Shown here piece after piece: positions 24,151-31,516 of a stretch of 64,000 bases of DNA. This DNA comes from an uncultured Draconibacterium sp. Lineage in GTDB: Bacteria > Bacteroidota > Bacteroidia > Bacteroidales > Prolixibacteraceae. The DNA lies in contig NZ_OY781464.1 in NCBI RefSeq assembly GCF_963676735.1, positions 5,117,001-5,181,000 of the forward strand. Direction: 5' to 3'. The translations under genes and the position numbers were made by a program. The first letter of the stretch is position 1; each line of letters opens with the position of its first letter. Under the pieces are notes generated by a model that was not told where the DNA came from, did no database searches, and saw only the letters and a program-made list of their open reading frames with translations.

Positions 24151-24915
24151 ATGCCAAGAACAAATTTTCAAGAATTATTGGATGCAGGTGCACATTTCGG
24201 ACACCTGAAAAGAAAGTGGAACCCAAACATGGAGCCTTATATCTTCATGGAGAAAAACGGTATCCACATTATCGATCTGCAAAAAACTGTAGTTAAAATT
24301 GATGAAGCAGCAGCTGCTATCAAACAAATTGCAAAATCGGGTCGTAAAGTGCTATTTGTAGCCACAAAAAAGCAAGCCAAAGAATTGGTAGCTGATTTGG
24401 TTAAAGGTGTAGGTATGCCTTACGTAACTGAACGCTGGCCAGGTGGTATGCTTACCAACTTCCCAACAATCCGTAAAGCGGTTAAAAAAATGATCTCCAT
24501 CGATAAAATGATGAAAGATACAAGTTGGGACAACCTTTCAAAACGTGAGAAACTTCAAATTACTCGTCAGCGTGCGAAATTGGAGAAAGTTTTGGGTTCA
24601 ATCTCAGACCTTACCCGTTTGCCAGCTGCATTGTTTGTAGTTGACGTATTGAAAGAAAAAATTGCAGTTCGCGAAGCTCAGAAATTAGGAATTCCTGTAT
24701 TTGCAATAGTCGACACCAACTCTAACCCGGAAGATGTTGATTTTGTAATTCCTGCTAATGACGATGCTTCTCAATCAATTCGTTTAATTGTTGGCGCCAT
24801 GTGCGATGCAGTTAAAGAAGGATTGAACGAGCGCAAAATTGAGAAAGAAAAAGAAGATACTACTGAAGAAGCTTCGAAAAAAGAAGTGAATGCAGAAGAA
24901 ACTTCTGAAGAGTAA
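24151..24915 (+). CDS. rpsB: Ribosomal protein S2 (uS2)
   Basis: Small-subunit protein. I take the ATG at 24151 (MPRTNFQELLDAGAHFGH), giving 254 residues. An in-frame TTG at 24121 would add ten residues that S2 proteins do not have and would run into the leader hairpin. The conserved parts are FGHLKRKWNPNMEPYIF, ERWPGGMLTNFPTIRKAV and AIVDTNSNPEDVDFVIPAND. The last 30 residues are a Glu/Lys-rich tail beyond the conserved fold, common in this phylum. tsf follows after 44 bases. Confidence 0.97.
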   Translation: MPRTNFQELLDAGAHFGHLKRKWNPNMEPYIFMEKNGIHIIDLQKTVVKIDEAAAAIKQIAKSGRKVLFVATKKQAKELVADLVKGVGMPYVTERWPGGMLTNFPTIRKAVKKMISIDKMMKDTSWDNLSKREKLQITRQRAKLEKVLGSISDLTRLPAALFVVDVLKEKIAVREAQKLGIPVFAIVDTNSNPEDVDFVIPANDDASQSIRLIVGAMCDAVKEGLNERKIEKEKEDTTEEASKKEVNAEETSEE

Positions 24916-24959
24916 GTAAAGGTTAAGAAAATATAAACCATTTAAAAGAGATTTTAATT

Positions 24960-25784
24960 ATGTCTTTTACAACCGCAGACGTAGTAAAATTGCGTAAAGT
25001 ATCAGGCGCAGGGATGATGGATTGCAAAAATGCCCTGAAAGACGCCGAAGGTGACTTTGACAAGGCACTGGAAATCATCCGCGAAAAAGGTAAACTAATT
25101 GCAAACAAACGTGCAGACAGAGATGCCGCTGAAGGTGTAGCTATTGCAAAAGCAACAGAAGACGGTAAATTCGGTGCAATTGTTGTATTGAATTGCGAAA
25201 CTGACTTTGTTGCTAAAAACGAAAGCTATGTTGCCTTTGCCGAGAAAATTCTTGCAAAAGCACTTGAAACTAAAGTTGAAACCTTAGAGGCGCTAAAAGC
25301 AGTTGAAATTGATGGAAAAACCATCGATGCATTAGTAACTGAGCAAACAGGTGTAACTGGTGAAAAACTTGACCTTTCATACTACAAATGTTTAGCTGAC
25401 GAGGCTGTAGTTCCTTATATTCACCCTGGTAATAAATTGTCGACTCTTGTTGCTTTTAACAAAACTGTTGATGTACAGGTAGGAAAAGATATTGCAATGC
25501 AAATTGCTGCTATGGCTCCTGTTGCTATCGACGAAGCTTCAATTCCACAAGCTGAAATTGACAAGGAATTAGAGTTTGCTAAAGAGAAATACCGCAAAGA
25601 AGGTAAACCAGAAGCAATGCTTGAGAAAATTGCAATGGGTTCTTTAAATAAATGGTACAAAGATGTAACACTTATTAACCAGGCTTTCGTTAAAGACGGA
25701 AAAATGCCTGTAAAAGATTACCTTAAGCAAGCTGACGCAGAATTAAAAGTTACTGCGTTTGATCGCTATACTTTGAATGCTTAA
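24960..25784 (+). CDS. tsf: Elongation factor Ts
   Basis: Nucleotide exchange factor for EF-Tu. The N-terminal UBA-like part has ADVVKLRKVSGAGMMDCKNA, the signature for this family. The core shows VLNCETDFVAKNESYVAFA and IAMQIAAMAPVAIDEASIP. The 274 residues are normal. It is the last gene of rplM-rpsI-rpsB-tsf and is followed by a strong terminator. Confidence 0.98.
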   Translation: MSFTTADVVKLRKVSGAGMMDCKNALKDAEGDFDKALEIIREKGKLIANKRADRDAAEGVAIAKATEDGKFGAIVVLNCETDFVAKNESYVAFAEKILAKALETKVETLEALKAVEIDGKTIDALVTEQTGVTGEKLDLSYYKCLADEAVVPYIHPGNKLSTLVAFNKTVDVQVGKDIAMQIAAMAPVAIDEASIPQAEIDKELEFAKEKYRKEGKPEAMLEKIAMGSLNKWYKDVTLINQAFVKDGKMPVKDYLKQADAELKVTAFDRYTLNA

Positions 25785-25803
25785 TACTAGCAAGAGAATA
25801 TAC

Positions 25804-25835
25804 AAAAGGCCATCCGAAAAAGGATGGCCTTTTTT
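25804..25835 (+). terminator. Terminator after tsf
   Basis: AAAAGGCCATCC (25804-25815), loop GAAAAA and GGATGGCCTTTT (25822-25833) form a perfect stem with a run of T. It lies 19 bases after the tsf stop. Confidence 0.95.
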
Positions 25836-25862
25836 GTGGCCCAAATATTGGATGCTATCTAT

Positions 25863-25909
25863 AAAAAAAGAGCCTTTTCGGTATAGATACTGTAAAAGGC
25901 TCAATTTTT
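25863..25909 (-). terminator. Terminator after the type IX-secreted protein gene
   Basis: GAGCCTTTT (25870-25878) and AAAAGGCTC (25894-25902) are perfect complements, with GTAT/ATAC (25881-25890) pairing inside. The A-run at 25863-25869 becomes the U-run on the minus strand, so this serves the minus gene. It stands back to back with the tsf terminator. Confidence 0.9.
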
Positions 25910-25925
25910 TATATCTGAGGAAAGC

Positions 25926-27704
25926 TTATCTGTTCAACACAATTTTGTTTACGTGTTTAACTTGTCCGTTTTTACTAAAGCGGCAAAGATAAACTCCGGA
26001 GGTCGCTGTTGCTCCGTTATTGTCATTTCCGTTCCATTTTATACGATGAATGCCTTCTTCGTAAGCGCGATTGGTAAGCATTTTTACTTCTTGCCCGAAA
26101 AGATTATAGATAACAATTTGTATGTCTGCCGATTTGTCAATCATAAACTCTACAGTAGCTGAAGAAGTAAACGGATTTGGGTAAATTTTAAGTGCGTTTT
26201 CCGGCAGTGGCTTAATACTTTCAGCTGATGTTTTTGCATCGCCTTGTTTAACCACAATTGTACTGAAATGGATGATGTTGGCATAAATTTTATTCCGAAC
26301 CGTATCAACGGCAACGTGCCCGTCAACCTCCTCGAAACCGGTATTGTCGGCAAAAAATACATCCAGATCTTCAGGACTTACGCCCAACGAATCCAACAAT
26401 TCATGTTTAAATACCATACTTAAGTTTACTGGGATATTAAAATAGTACGGCTCAACAATTGTGTCCGAACCAAGCGGTTTTACGCTAAATTTTACTCCGG
26501 TAATTACATCGTCGGTAAAAGTTACTTCGGTGCTGCTGTCGTTATGCTCTGCGTATTCTTCCGGTATAAACATAAAAATTTCAACATCTTCATCGATGCA
26601 TCCGAAAGGGAAATGAAGCATACCTGCATTCAGAATATTTAGCGGATAGGGCAGCCCTCCAATTTTATAACTCTCACCCTCTTTAATTGTTTTTGCTTTA
26701 AGCTCTTGCCCATCAGGCAGTACTCTTCGTAATGAAATGGTGTTTACATTCATATCAACCATCGAATCAACTACGAGAAGTTCAACAGAGGCTTTAAAGT
26801 TGCTGTATTCGGCATGTACCAGAGTCAATCCTGTAGTGCCTGTTAGTGTCAATAGTCCTGCATCGTTTATGGAGGCAACGCTGGTGTCAGAAACACTCCA
26901 TAAGAATTCGGCATCCTGGTGTTTTTGCCCGTTTGTTTTGTAAACGGCACTGTATTGAATGGGATCGTGGCCGGTATAAACCATCTGGTCTCCCGGGTTA
27001 ATAGAGAGCTGTTTGCCCCGGTTATTTTCAATCTGCTCCTGTTTTTCTTTTTTCTCTTTTTTGGCTTTGCTCTCATAAACCGTGATTTTGGCAGTGTCGG
27101 AAAGCTCGCCCAGAGTAGCAATAATTAACCCTTTCCCCGTGGTGTCGGCAGAATAGAATATGCCGGTTTCCGGATTTATAGACGCGCCCAAATTGACTGG
27201 TTTAACCATCCAGGCAAATGTGGTGTCAATTTTTGTTTCGCTTGAGTCGATATAAAAAGCACGAAGCTCAACTGAATCGTTAAGTTCCACTTTAATGTGA
27301 TCCGGGACAATCTTTATTTTCGGATATTCGTCGTCCATATCCTCGTCTTCATCATCCTCGTTGTCGTCGTTTTTTACCACACCATTAACCTTAAGCATAA
27401 CTGAATCGCGCAGTTCCTTGTATTTGGCAATAAGGTAACCTTCGCCCGGATGGTTGGTGATTAAAAAACCGTCTTTATCAACTTTTCCAAGATAGCCAGG
27501 TTCGGTATTCCATTTTATTTTTGCATCGTCAACAGCATTGCCGGTGCTGTCGGTGTAAACAGCACTAACTTCATACACAGTGTCAGGGTTTAAGGTGAGG
27601 TCATCTCCGACTATGGTAAGCGATTCCTGACCAGTAGCCATTATTGCTGCAAAACAGAAGGGCAGTAGTAGTGCTAATTTTGTAATGGTGTAAAATTTTT
27701 TCAT
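25926..27704 (-). CDS. Ig-like surface protein with type IX secretion sorting domain
   Basis: I take the ATG at 27704 (MKKFYTITKLALLLPFCF), which gives a clear Sec signal peptide ending near ATGQ; the in-frame ORF reaches 31 codons further but that part is not signal-like. The protein has 592 residues. Three Ig-like segments follow, the third with the Big_2-type FLWSVSDTSVASINDAGLLT. An acidic Asp/Glu stretch lies near 120 (NDDNEDDEDEDMDDEYPKI) and a KAKKEKKEKQEQ stretch near 225. The last 85 residues, with ALKIYPNPFTSSATVEFMI, YNLFGQEVKML and GVYLCRFSKNGQ, are a type A Por C-terminal sorting domain. It should be exported and anchored at the cell surface. Confidence 0.9.
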   Translation of the reverse strand: MKKFYTITKLALLLPFCFAAIMATGQESLTIVGDDLTLNPDTVYEVSAVYTDSTGNAVDDAKIKWNTEPGYLGKVDKDGFLITNHPGEGYLIAKYKELRDSVMLKVNGVVKNDDNEDDEDEDMDDEYPKIKIVPDHIKVELNDSVELRAFYIDSSETKIDTTFAWMVKPVNLGASINPETGIFYSADTTGKGLIIATLGELSDTAKITVYESKAKKEKKEKQEQIENNRGKQLSINPGDQMVYTGHDPIQYSAVYKTNGQKHQDAEFLWSVSDTSVASINDAGLLTLTGTTGLTLVHAEYSNFKASVELLVVDSMVDMNVNTISLRRVLPDGQELKAKTIKEGESYKIGGLPYPLNILNAGMLHFPFGCIDEDVEIFMFIPEEYAEHNDSSTEVTFTDDVITGVKFSVKPLGSDTIVEPYYFNIPVNLSMVFKHELLDSLGVSPEDLDVFFADNTGFEEVDGHVAVDTVRNKIYANIIHFSTIVVKQGDAKTSAESIKPLPENALKIYPNPFTSSATVEFMIDKSADIQIVIYNLFGQEVKMLTNRAYEEGIHRIKWNGNDNNGATATSGVYLCRFSKNGQVKHVNKIVLNR

Positions 27705-27993
27705 AAGCAGAATTTTAAATGTTCTGTCAATTGAATTACTACATATTGCTTGATCGGGAAAAGCATGATAAGTTACGGGATACATCAATAAAATCAAATA
27801 GTACTGAAATGCCGTACATTTGAAATTGCCAAATTGACTATAAAATATTTGTTTGCGTCCTATAGTAATATTCCGAAAAAGGCAAAAAGGTAATCTTTTT
27901 TGAGCGTTAATACGTATAAAAAATTGTCTGACATGAGCTAAATTCTATGAGTGAAATAAGGAGAAATAGAAAGATTGCAGCAAAGCAAATACT

Positions 27994-28001
27994 TATGTTT
28001 G
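27994..28001 (+). promoter_or_regulatory. Possible -7 box for tiny ORF A
   Basis: TATGTTTG matches TAnnTTTG. The nearest TTG upstream (27975-27977) is only 16 bases away, so the -33 box is doubtful. A start near 28008 would leave a 36-base leader. Confidence 0.3.
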
Positions 28002-28043
28002 CAAGCGCTGCTGATTATATAAAAATGTTAAAAAGCTGTTGTT

Positions 28044-28130
28044 ATGGTGGTGTTTTTATATGCAATCGTAATGATAGCCATAATTGTTGCAGAACTGATT
28101 TTGTGCTATCGCGATTTAAAACATAGTTAA
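28044..28130 (+). CDS. Tiny single-span membrane protein A (28 residues)
   Basis: Not recognised. The ATG is followed by 28 codons that form one hydrophobic helix (MVVFLYAIVMIAIIV onward) and a short charged end, CYRDLKHS, which by the positive-inside rule would face the cytoplasm. It aligns without gaps with the 29-residue ORF at 28404: Met1, Val3, Tyr6, Ile14, Tyr22, Asp24 and Lys26 are identical, and most other core positions are conservative. Both starts read GTTATGG. The resemblance between two neighbouring ORFs argues for real small proteins. Size and layout resemble accessory subunits such as KdpF or CydX, but no such membrane complex is encoded nearby. Confidence 0.5.
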   Translation: MVVFLYAIVMIAIIVAELILCYRDLKHS

Positions 28131-28135
28131 GCTAT

Positions 28136-28169
28136 TTTTGGTAGGGGCTGCACCCGTGAAATACCAAAA
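28136..28169 (+). repeat. Stem-loop after tiny ORF A
   Basis: TTTTGGTA (28136-28143) and TACCAAAA (28162-28169) are exact complements, and GGG/CCC (28145-28147 with 28153-28155) can pair inside. It begins five bases after the ORF stop. No U-run follows, so it would protect or process the transcript rather than end it. Confidence 0.45.
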
Positions 28170-28322
28170 TTGAATGGTTAGTTGGCCATTAGTGGGAAAA
28201 TATGTGTTTGTTTGGGATACGCTAAATCGTTTTCATTAATTTTTCAGAAAAACCATATTTGTTTCGTTTAGCTGTATAAAATGTTCATTATTAGTATAAA
28301 GAGACAACACATATCAACACCT

Positions 28323-28330
28323 TATATTTG
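28323..28330 (+). promoter_or_regulatory. Possible -7 box for tiny ORF B
   Basis: TATATTTG matches TAnnTTTG, but no TTTG lies at the right distance. Transcription would start near 28337, 67 bases before the ORF. Confidence 0.3.
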
Positions 28331-28403
28331 ATAAGTACTTACTCTATAAATAGCGATCGGTCTATTTTACTTGTAACTTCAGGTGTACTTAAAAAAACAA
28401 GTT

Positions 28404-28493
28404 ATGGCAGTAATTATTTATGGTGTCTTGTTTATGATGGCGATTTCGGTGATTGCATATCGTAGTTACCAGGATGCTAAGCAAGATCATTAG
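28404..28493 (+). CDS. Tiny single-span membrane protein B (29 residues)
   Basis: Not recognised. It has one hydrophobic segment (residues 2-18, AVIIYGVLFMMAISVIA) followed by a polar tail YRSYQDAKQDH. It shares the pattern M-x-V-x2-Y ... I ... Y-x-D-x-K with tiny ORF A, 274 bases upstream, without gaps. An imperfect hairpin, GAGGT-TCTTG-ACCTC (28538-28552), and the TTACCTAAA/TTTAGGTAA repeat (28599-28618) lie downstream and could end the transcript. Proof of translation is lacking. Confidence 0.5.
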   Translation: MAVIIYGVLFMMAISVIAYRSYQDAKQDH

Positions 28494-28687
28494 ACAAGTT
28501 TTAGCAGTTGATGCTCCAAATTCATTGTTTAGTGCCTGAGGTTCTTGACCTCTTTAAAGGGAATTGCTGCCCCCAGTCATTTTGTATATTCTTGAGTGTT
28601 ACCTAAAAATTTAGGTAATTTGTTAGCGTAGAATTCAATTCAAAGTTGAATTTTGCCTATTGTTTTTATTGAATAGTTGTGGTGTTT

Positions 28688-29161
28688 CTATGGCATTTCG
28701 GTTTTGAAATCAATGGATACAAACTCATAGTTGTACAGCAAACAATACTTTTCCAATAAGCGAAAACCATTGGCCGAGAGTTTTATCAGTTCGGGAAAAA
28801 ATTGTATTAAAAGCTCTTTTGCTTTGAGGTGGGTTTGCTGGCCTAATTTCGAATTTTGTATAAGAACAGGATACTTCGCAACTGCGCGTGTCATCGATTC
28901 CAGTTCTAGTGCCAATCTTATTTCACTGTAATTTTCATCTTTATCTGCCAAGGCATCAGCACAACTAAACATATTACCGGCGTAATCCTTAAGTTGTCTT
29001 GTTAGTTCTACTTCCGAAACAGGATTGGCCAAATATTTGCCGGCAATTGGCAACTGTTCGCAAATAAAATTGCGCTGGAATTTCTCCAGAAATTTATCAA
29101 TCCGCTCGAATTCGGCACTGAGTTTCAGGTGAAAATCTTTATCGAAATCCTGCTGTTCCAT
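28688..29161 (-). CDS. Hypothetical 157-residue protein
   Basis: Not recognised. It is mostly helical by composition (many Leu, Lys, Glu and Ala), cytoplasmic, with no signal or membrane segment and no motif I know. Two features stand out: an N-terminal amphipathic stretch KLSAEFERIDKFLEKF, and a central ALADKDENYSEIRLALELE. Codon use resembles its neighbours. It stands alone in the gene-poor region with 400 bases before it; no convincing promoter is seen. Confidence 0.65.
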   Translation of the reverse strand: MEQQDFDKDFHLKLSAEFERIDKFLEKFQRNFICEQLPIAGKYLANPVSEVELTRQLKDYAGNMFSCADALADKDENYSEIRLALELESMTRAVAKYPVLIQNSKLGQQTHLKAKELLIQFFPELIKLSANGFRLLEKYCLLYNYEFVSIDFKTEMP

Positions 29162-29561
29162 ATTCCCATAACACTAAAGTGGATAAAAAGATTTTATTTC
29201 AATTAAAAATAAGCGAAAACAACCTTGCGTCAAAAAAATTAAATATGGTGTAAAGCATGTTAAGGCATTTGTTGGGTGCAACGTACATCATCGATTTTTA
29301 CTACGGTATTTGTTATTGCATTCTAAATGCTACTCGAAAGAAAAGTGTGGTAGCTTAAGCTTGTGAAAACTTGGTTATTGTTGCTTCATATTTAAATATT
29401 GGGGAATGTCAAATTATATTTTTGTGCTCCAGCAAATGTTTAATGGAAGATAAATACACGTAATTTAAATTGCTTGGGCATCGGGCATTCAACAACAAAA
29501 AAGCCCCTCCGAAAAACGAAGAGGCTCAAATATCTCATTACTCACTACTTTGTTCTTTGTA
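29162..29561. other. 400-base intergenic region before lysS end
   Basis: No gene is supported. The right end holds the lysS terminator. A plus-strand TATTTTTG (29417-29424) has no partner box and no gene to serve. A 33-codon ORF at 29257 has no supporting features. Confidence 0.6.
29496..29526 (-). terminator. Terminator after lysS
   Basis: On the minus strand AGCCTCTTCG (complement of 29517-29526) pairs with CGGAGGGGCT (complement of 29502-29511) across all ten positions, two or three as G-U, with a loop of five and six U after it. It lies 36 bases beyond the lysS stop. Confidence 0.9.
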
Positions 29562-31268
29562 CTATAAAAGTGTTACCAACAAACCGGCATCAGTATTCTC
29601 AACTTTAGCCACATTCTTTTTGGTGAGGCCTTTTATGGCTTTATCCCATTTTTTATTGCTCAGTCCGGCTTTTTCTTTTAGTGCTGGTAATTCAACCGGC
29701 GATTCAGCTTTCAATAATTCAAAAACTGCTTTTTCATCGTCGGTTAGTTCAACCGCTTTTTTCTCCGGTTTCATTTGCGGGAAGAACAGTACATCCTGAA
29801 TCGATGGACTGTTGGTCATAAACATCGTCAATCGGTCCATTCCAATTCCCATTCCTGATGTAGGCGGCATCCCATATTCCAGGGCACGCAGAAAATCCTG
29901 ATCGATAAACATTGCTTCGTCGTCACCTTTTTCCGAAAGTTTTAGCTGATCCTCAAAACGTTCGCGCTGATCGATTGGGTCATTCAGTTCGGAGTAGGCA
30001 TTTGCCAGCTCTTTACCGTTAACCATTAACTCGAAACGTTCGGTTAGCTCGGGGTTGTCGCGGTGCATTTTGGTTAGCGGCGACATTTCTTTCGGGTAAT
30101 CGGTAATAAAAGTTGGTTGAATGTAGTTGCCTTCGCATTTCTCTCCAAATATTTCATCAATCAGTTTGCCTTTACCCATGGTTTCATCGATTTCAATATC
30201 GAGCTTTTTGCAAATCTCGCGCAGTTCGTCTTCCGACTTGCCACTAATATCGTAACCGGTATGTTCTAAAATTGCTTCGGCCATTGTTACGCGCGGGTAA
30301 GGTGCTTTGTAATCGATAATATTATCGCCTAACTGAACTTTGGTTGTGCCGTGTAAGGCCATTGCCACGCGTTCGCAAATTTCTTCAGTAAAACTCATCA
30401 TCCACTTGTAGTCTTTGTACGCTACGTAGATTTCCATTACCGTAAATTCGGGATTGTGGGTTCTGTCCATGCCCTCGTTACGGAAATCTTTTGCAAACTC
30501 GTAAACGCCTTCAAAACCACCAACAATTAATCGCTTTAGGTAGAGTTCGTTGGCAATACGCATGTACAAAGGCATGTTTAGTGCGTTGTGGTGCGTAATA
30601 AACGGACGCGCAGCAGCTCCTCCCGGAATCGGCTGCAGAATTGGCGTTTCCACCTCGTGGTAACCATACTCGTTAAACATTTGGCGCATGGTATTGTATA
30701 TAATTGTCCGTTTTTTAAACGTTTCTTTTACCTCAGGATTAACAATCAAATCAATGTAACGCTGGCGGTACCGTTGTTCCGGATCGGTAAAGGCATCAAA
30801 AGTTTTACCATCTTTTTCTTTTACAATTGGCAACGGTCGTAACGATTTATTCAGCACCGTAAATCCGGTAGCATGAATGGTTAATTCGCCCATTTGAGTG
30901 ATAAAGGCATGACCTTTAACACCAATAATATCCCCAATGTCGAGGAGTTTTTTAAATACCTCGTTGTACATGGTTTTATCCTCGCCGGTACAAATTTCGT
31001 CGCGGTTAACGTAAATCTGAATGCGTCCTTCGTGGTCCTGAATTTCAGCAAACGCCGCTTTACCCATAATTCTGCGGCTCATCAAACGGCCCGCGATAAC
31101 TACGTCCTGAAAATTCTTTTCCTCTTCCTTGAAATTTTCTTTTATTTCTTTGGAGTTGGTATTCACATGATATTGTGCTGCAGGGTAAGGGTCAATCCCC
31201 AGTTCGCGCATTTTTTGCAACGAATTTCGTCTGATAACTTCTTGTTCGCTTAATTCCTGATGACTCAT
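29562..31268 (-). CDS. lysS: Lysyl-tRNA synthetase, class II
   Basis: Charges tRNA-Lys. It has an N-terminal OB-fold anticodon-binding domain (about 50-155, VVIAGRLMSRRIMGKAAF), motif 2 with FRNEGMDRTHNPEFTVMEIY, and motif 3 with SGMGIGMDRLTMFMTN. The catalytic core ends near residue 503. A further 65 residues (KAVELTDDEKAVFELLKAES to the end) form a helical winged-helix-like extension not found in E. coli LysS. The total is 568. It is transcribed divergently from recJ. Confidence 0.97.
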   Translation of the reverse strand: MSHQELSEQEVIRRNSLQKMRELGIDPYPAAQYHVNTNSKEIKENFKEEEKNFQDVVIAGRLMSRRIMGKAAFAEIQDHEGRIQIYVNRDEICTGEDKTMYNEVFKKLLDIGDIIGVKGHAFITQMGELTIHATGFTVLNKSLRPLPIVKEKDGKTFDAFTDPEQRYRQRYIDLIVNPEVKETFKKRTIIYNTMRQMFNEYGYHEVETPILQPIPGGAAARPFITHHNALNMPLYMRIANELYLKRLIVGGFEGVYEFAKDFRNEGMDRTHNPEFTVMEIYVAYKDYKWMMSFTEEICERVAMALHGTTKVQLGDNIIDYKAPYPRVTMAEAILEHTGYDISGKSEDELREICKKLDIEIDETMGKGKLIDEIFGEKCEGNYIQPTFITDYPKEMSPLTKMHRDNPELTERFELMVNGKELANAYSELNDPIDQRERFEDQLKLSEKGDDEAMFIDQDFLRALEYGMPPTSGMGIGMDRLTMFMTNSPSIQDVLFFPQMKPEKKAVELTDDEKAVFELLKAESPVELPALKEKAGLSNKKWDKAIKGLTKKNVAKVENTDAGLLVTLL

Positions 31269-31369
31269 TTTGTCTACTAATTAATTTGTCATTTCTAACG
31301 AAGGAATAAATCCCCGGCAAAGAGTTTTCTCGTTGCGGCTTTTCTGAAACGACAGGTAAAAAATTTGCG

Positions 31370-31377
31370 CAAAGATA
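31370..31377 (-). promoter_or_regulatory. Putative -7 box for lysS
   Basis: The minus strand reads TATCTTTG, matching TAnnTTTG, about 100 bases before the lysS ATG. No clear -33 box is present. Confidence 0.35.
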
Positions 31378-31474
31378 ATAAAACTGATTAGTTGTAATTG
31401 TTGTTATAACATGGAAACAAACAAAAAATAATGTTGAGTGTGAATGTTTTATTTCCATATGCAATTGCATTTTG

Positions 31475-31482
31475 TATCTTTG
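31475..31482 (+). promoter_or_regulatory. Putative -7 box for recJ
   Basis: TATCTTTG matches TAnnTTTG and lies 34 bases before the recJ ATG. The position 19 bases upstream reads TTTC rather than TTTG. Confidence 0.45.
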
Positions 31483-31516
31483 CGCATTCACGGCTTGAGA
31501 AACACAAAAACGCAGC

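Larger units (their letters stand above)
27705..28687. other. Gene-poor 983-base region
   Basis: No long ORF is found on either strand. It contains the two tiny membrane ORFs at 28044 and 28404, their possible -7 boxes, the stem-loop at 28136-28169, and three short inverted repeats between 28538 and 28652 (GAGGT/ACCTC, TTACCTAAA/TTTAGGTAA, AATTCAA/TTGAATT). 27705-27990 shows nothing I can name. Confidence 0.6.

Noticed and set aside
27705..27797. N-terminal extension of the type IX-secreted protein to 27797
   Set aside because: The extra 31 residues are not signal-like and would bury the clear signal peptide that starts at the ATG at 27704.
27947..28126. 59-codon ORF overlapping tiny ORF A in another frame
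   Set aside because: Cys/Asn/Arg-rich with no hydrophobic or family pattern, and it overlaps the ORF that has a paralogue. I regard it as chance.
29257..29360. 33-codon ORF in the lysS/hypothetical gap
   Set aside because: No conserved pattern, no promoter of its own and no paralogue.
29417..29424. Promoter-like TATTTTTG on plus
   Set aside because: No -33 box at the right distance and no plus-strand gene to serve; such T-rich matches are common in A+T-rich spacers.
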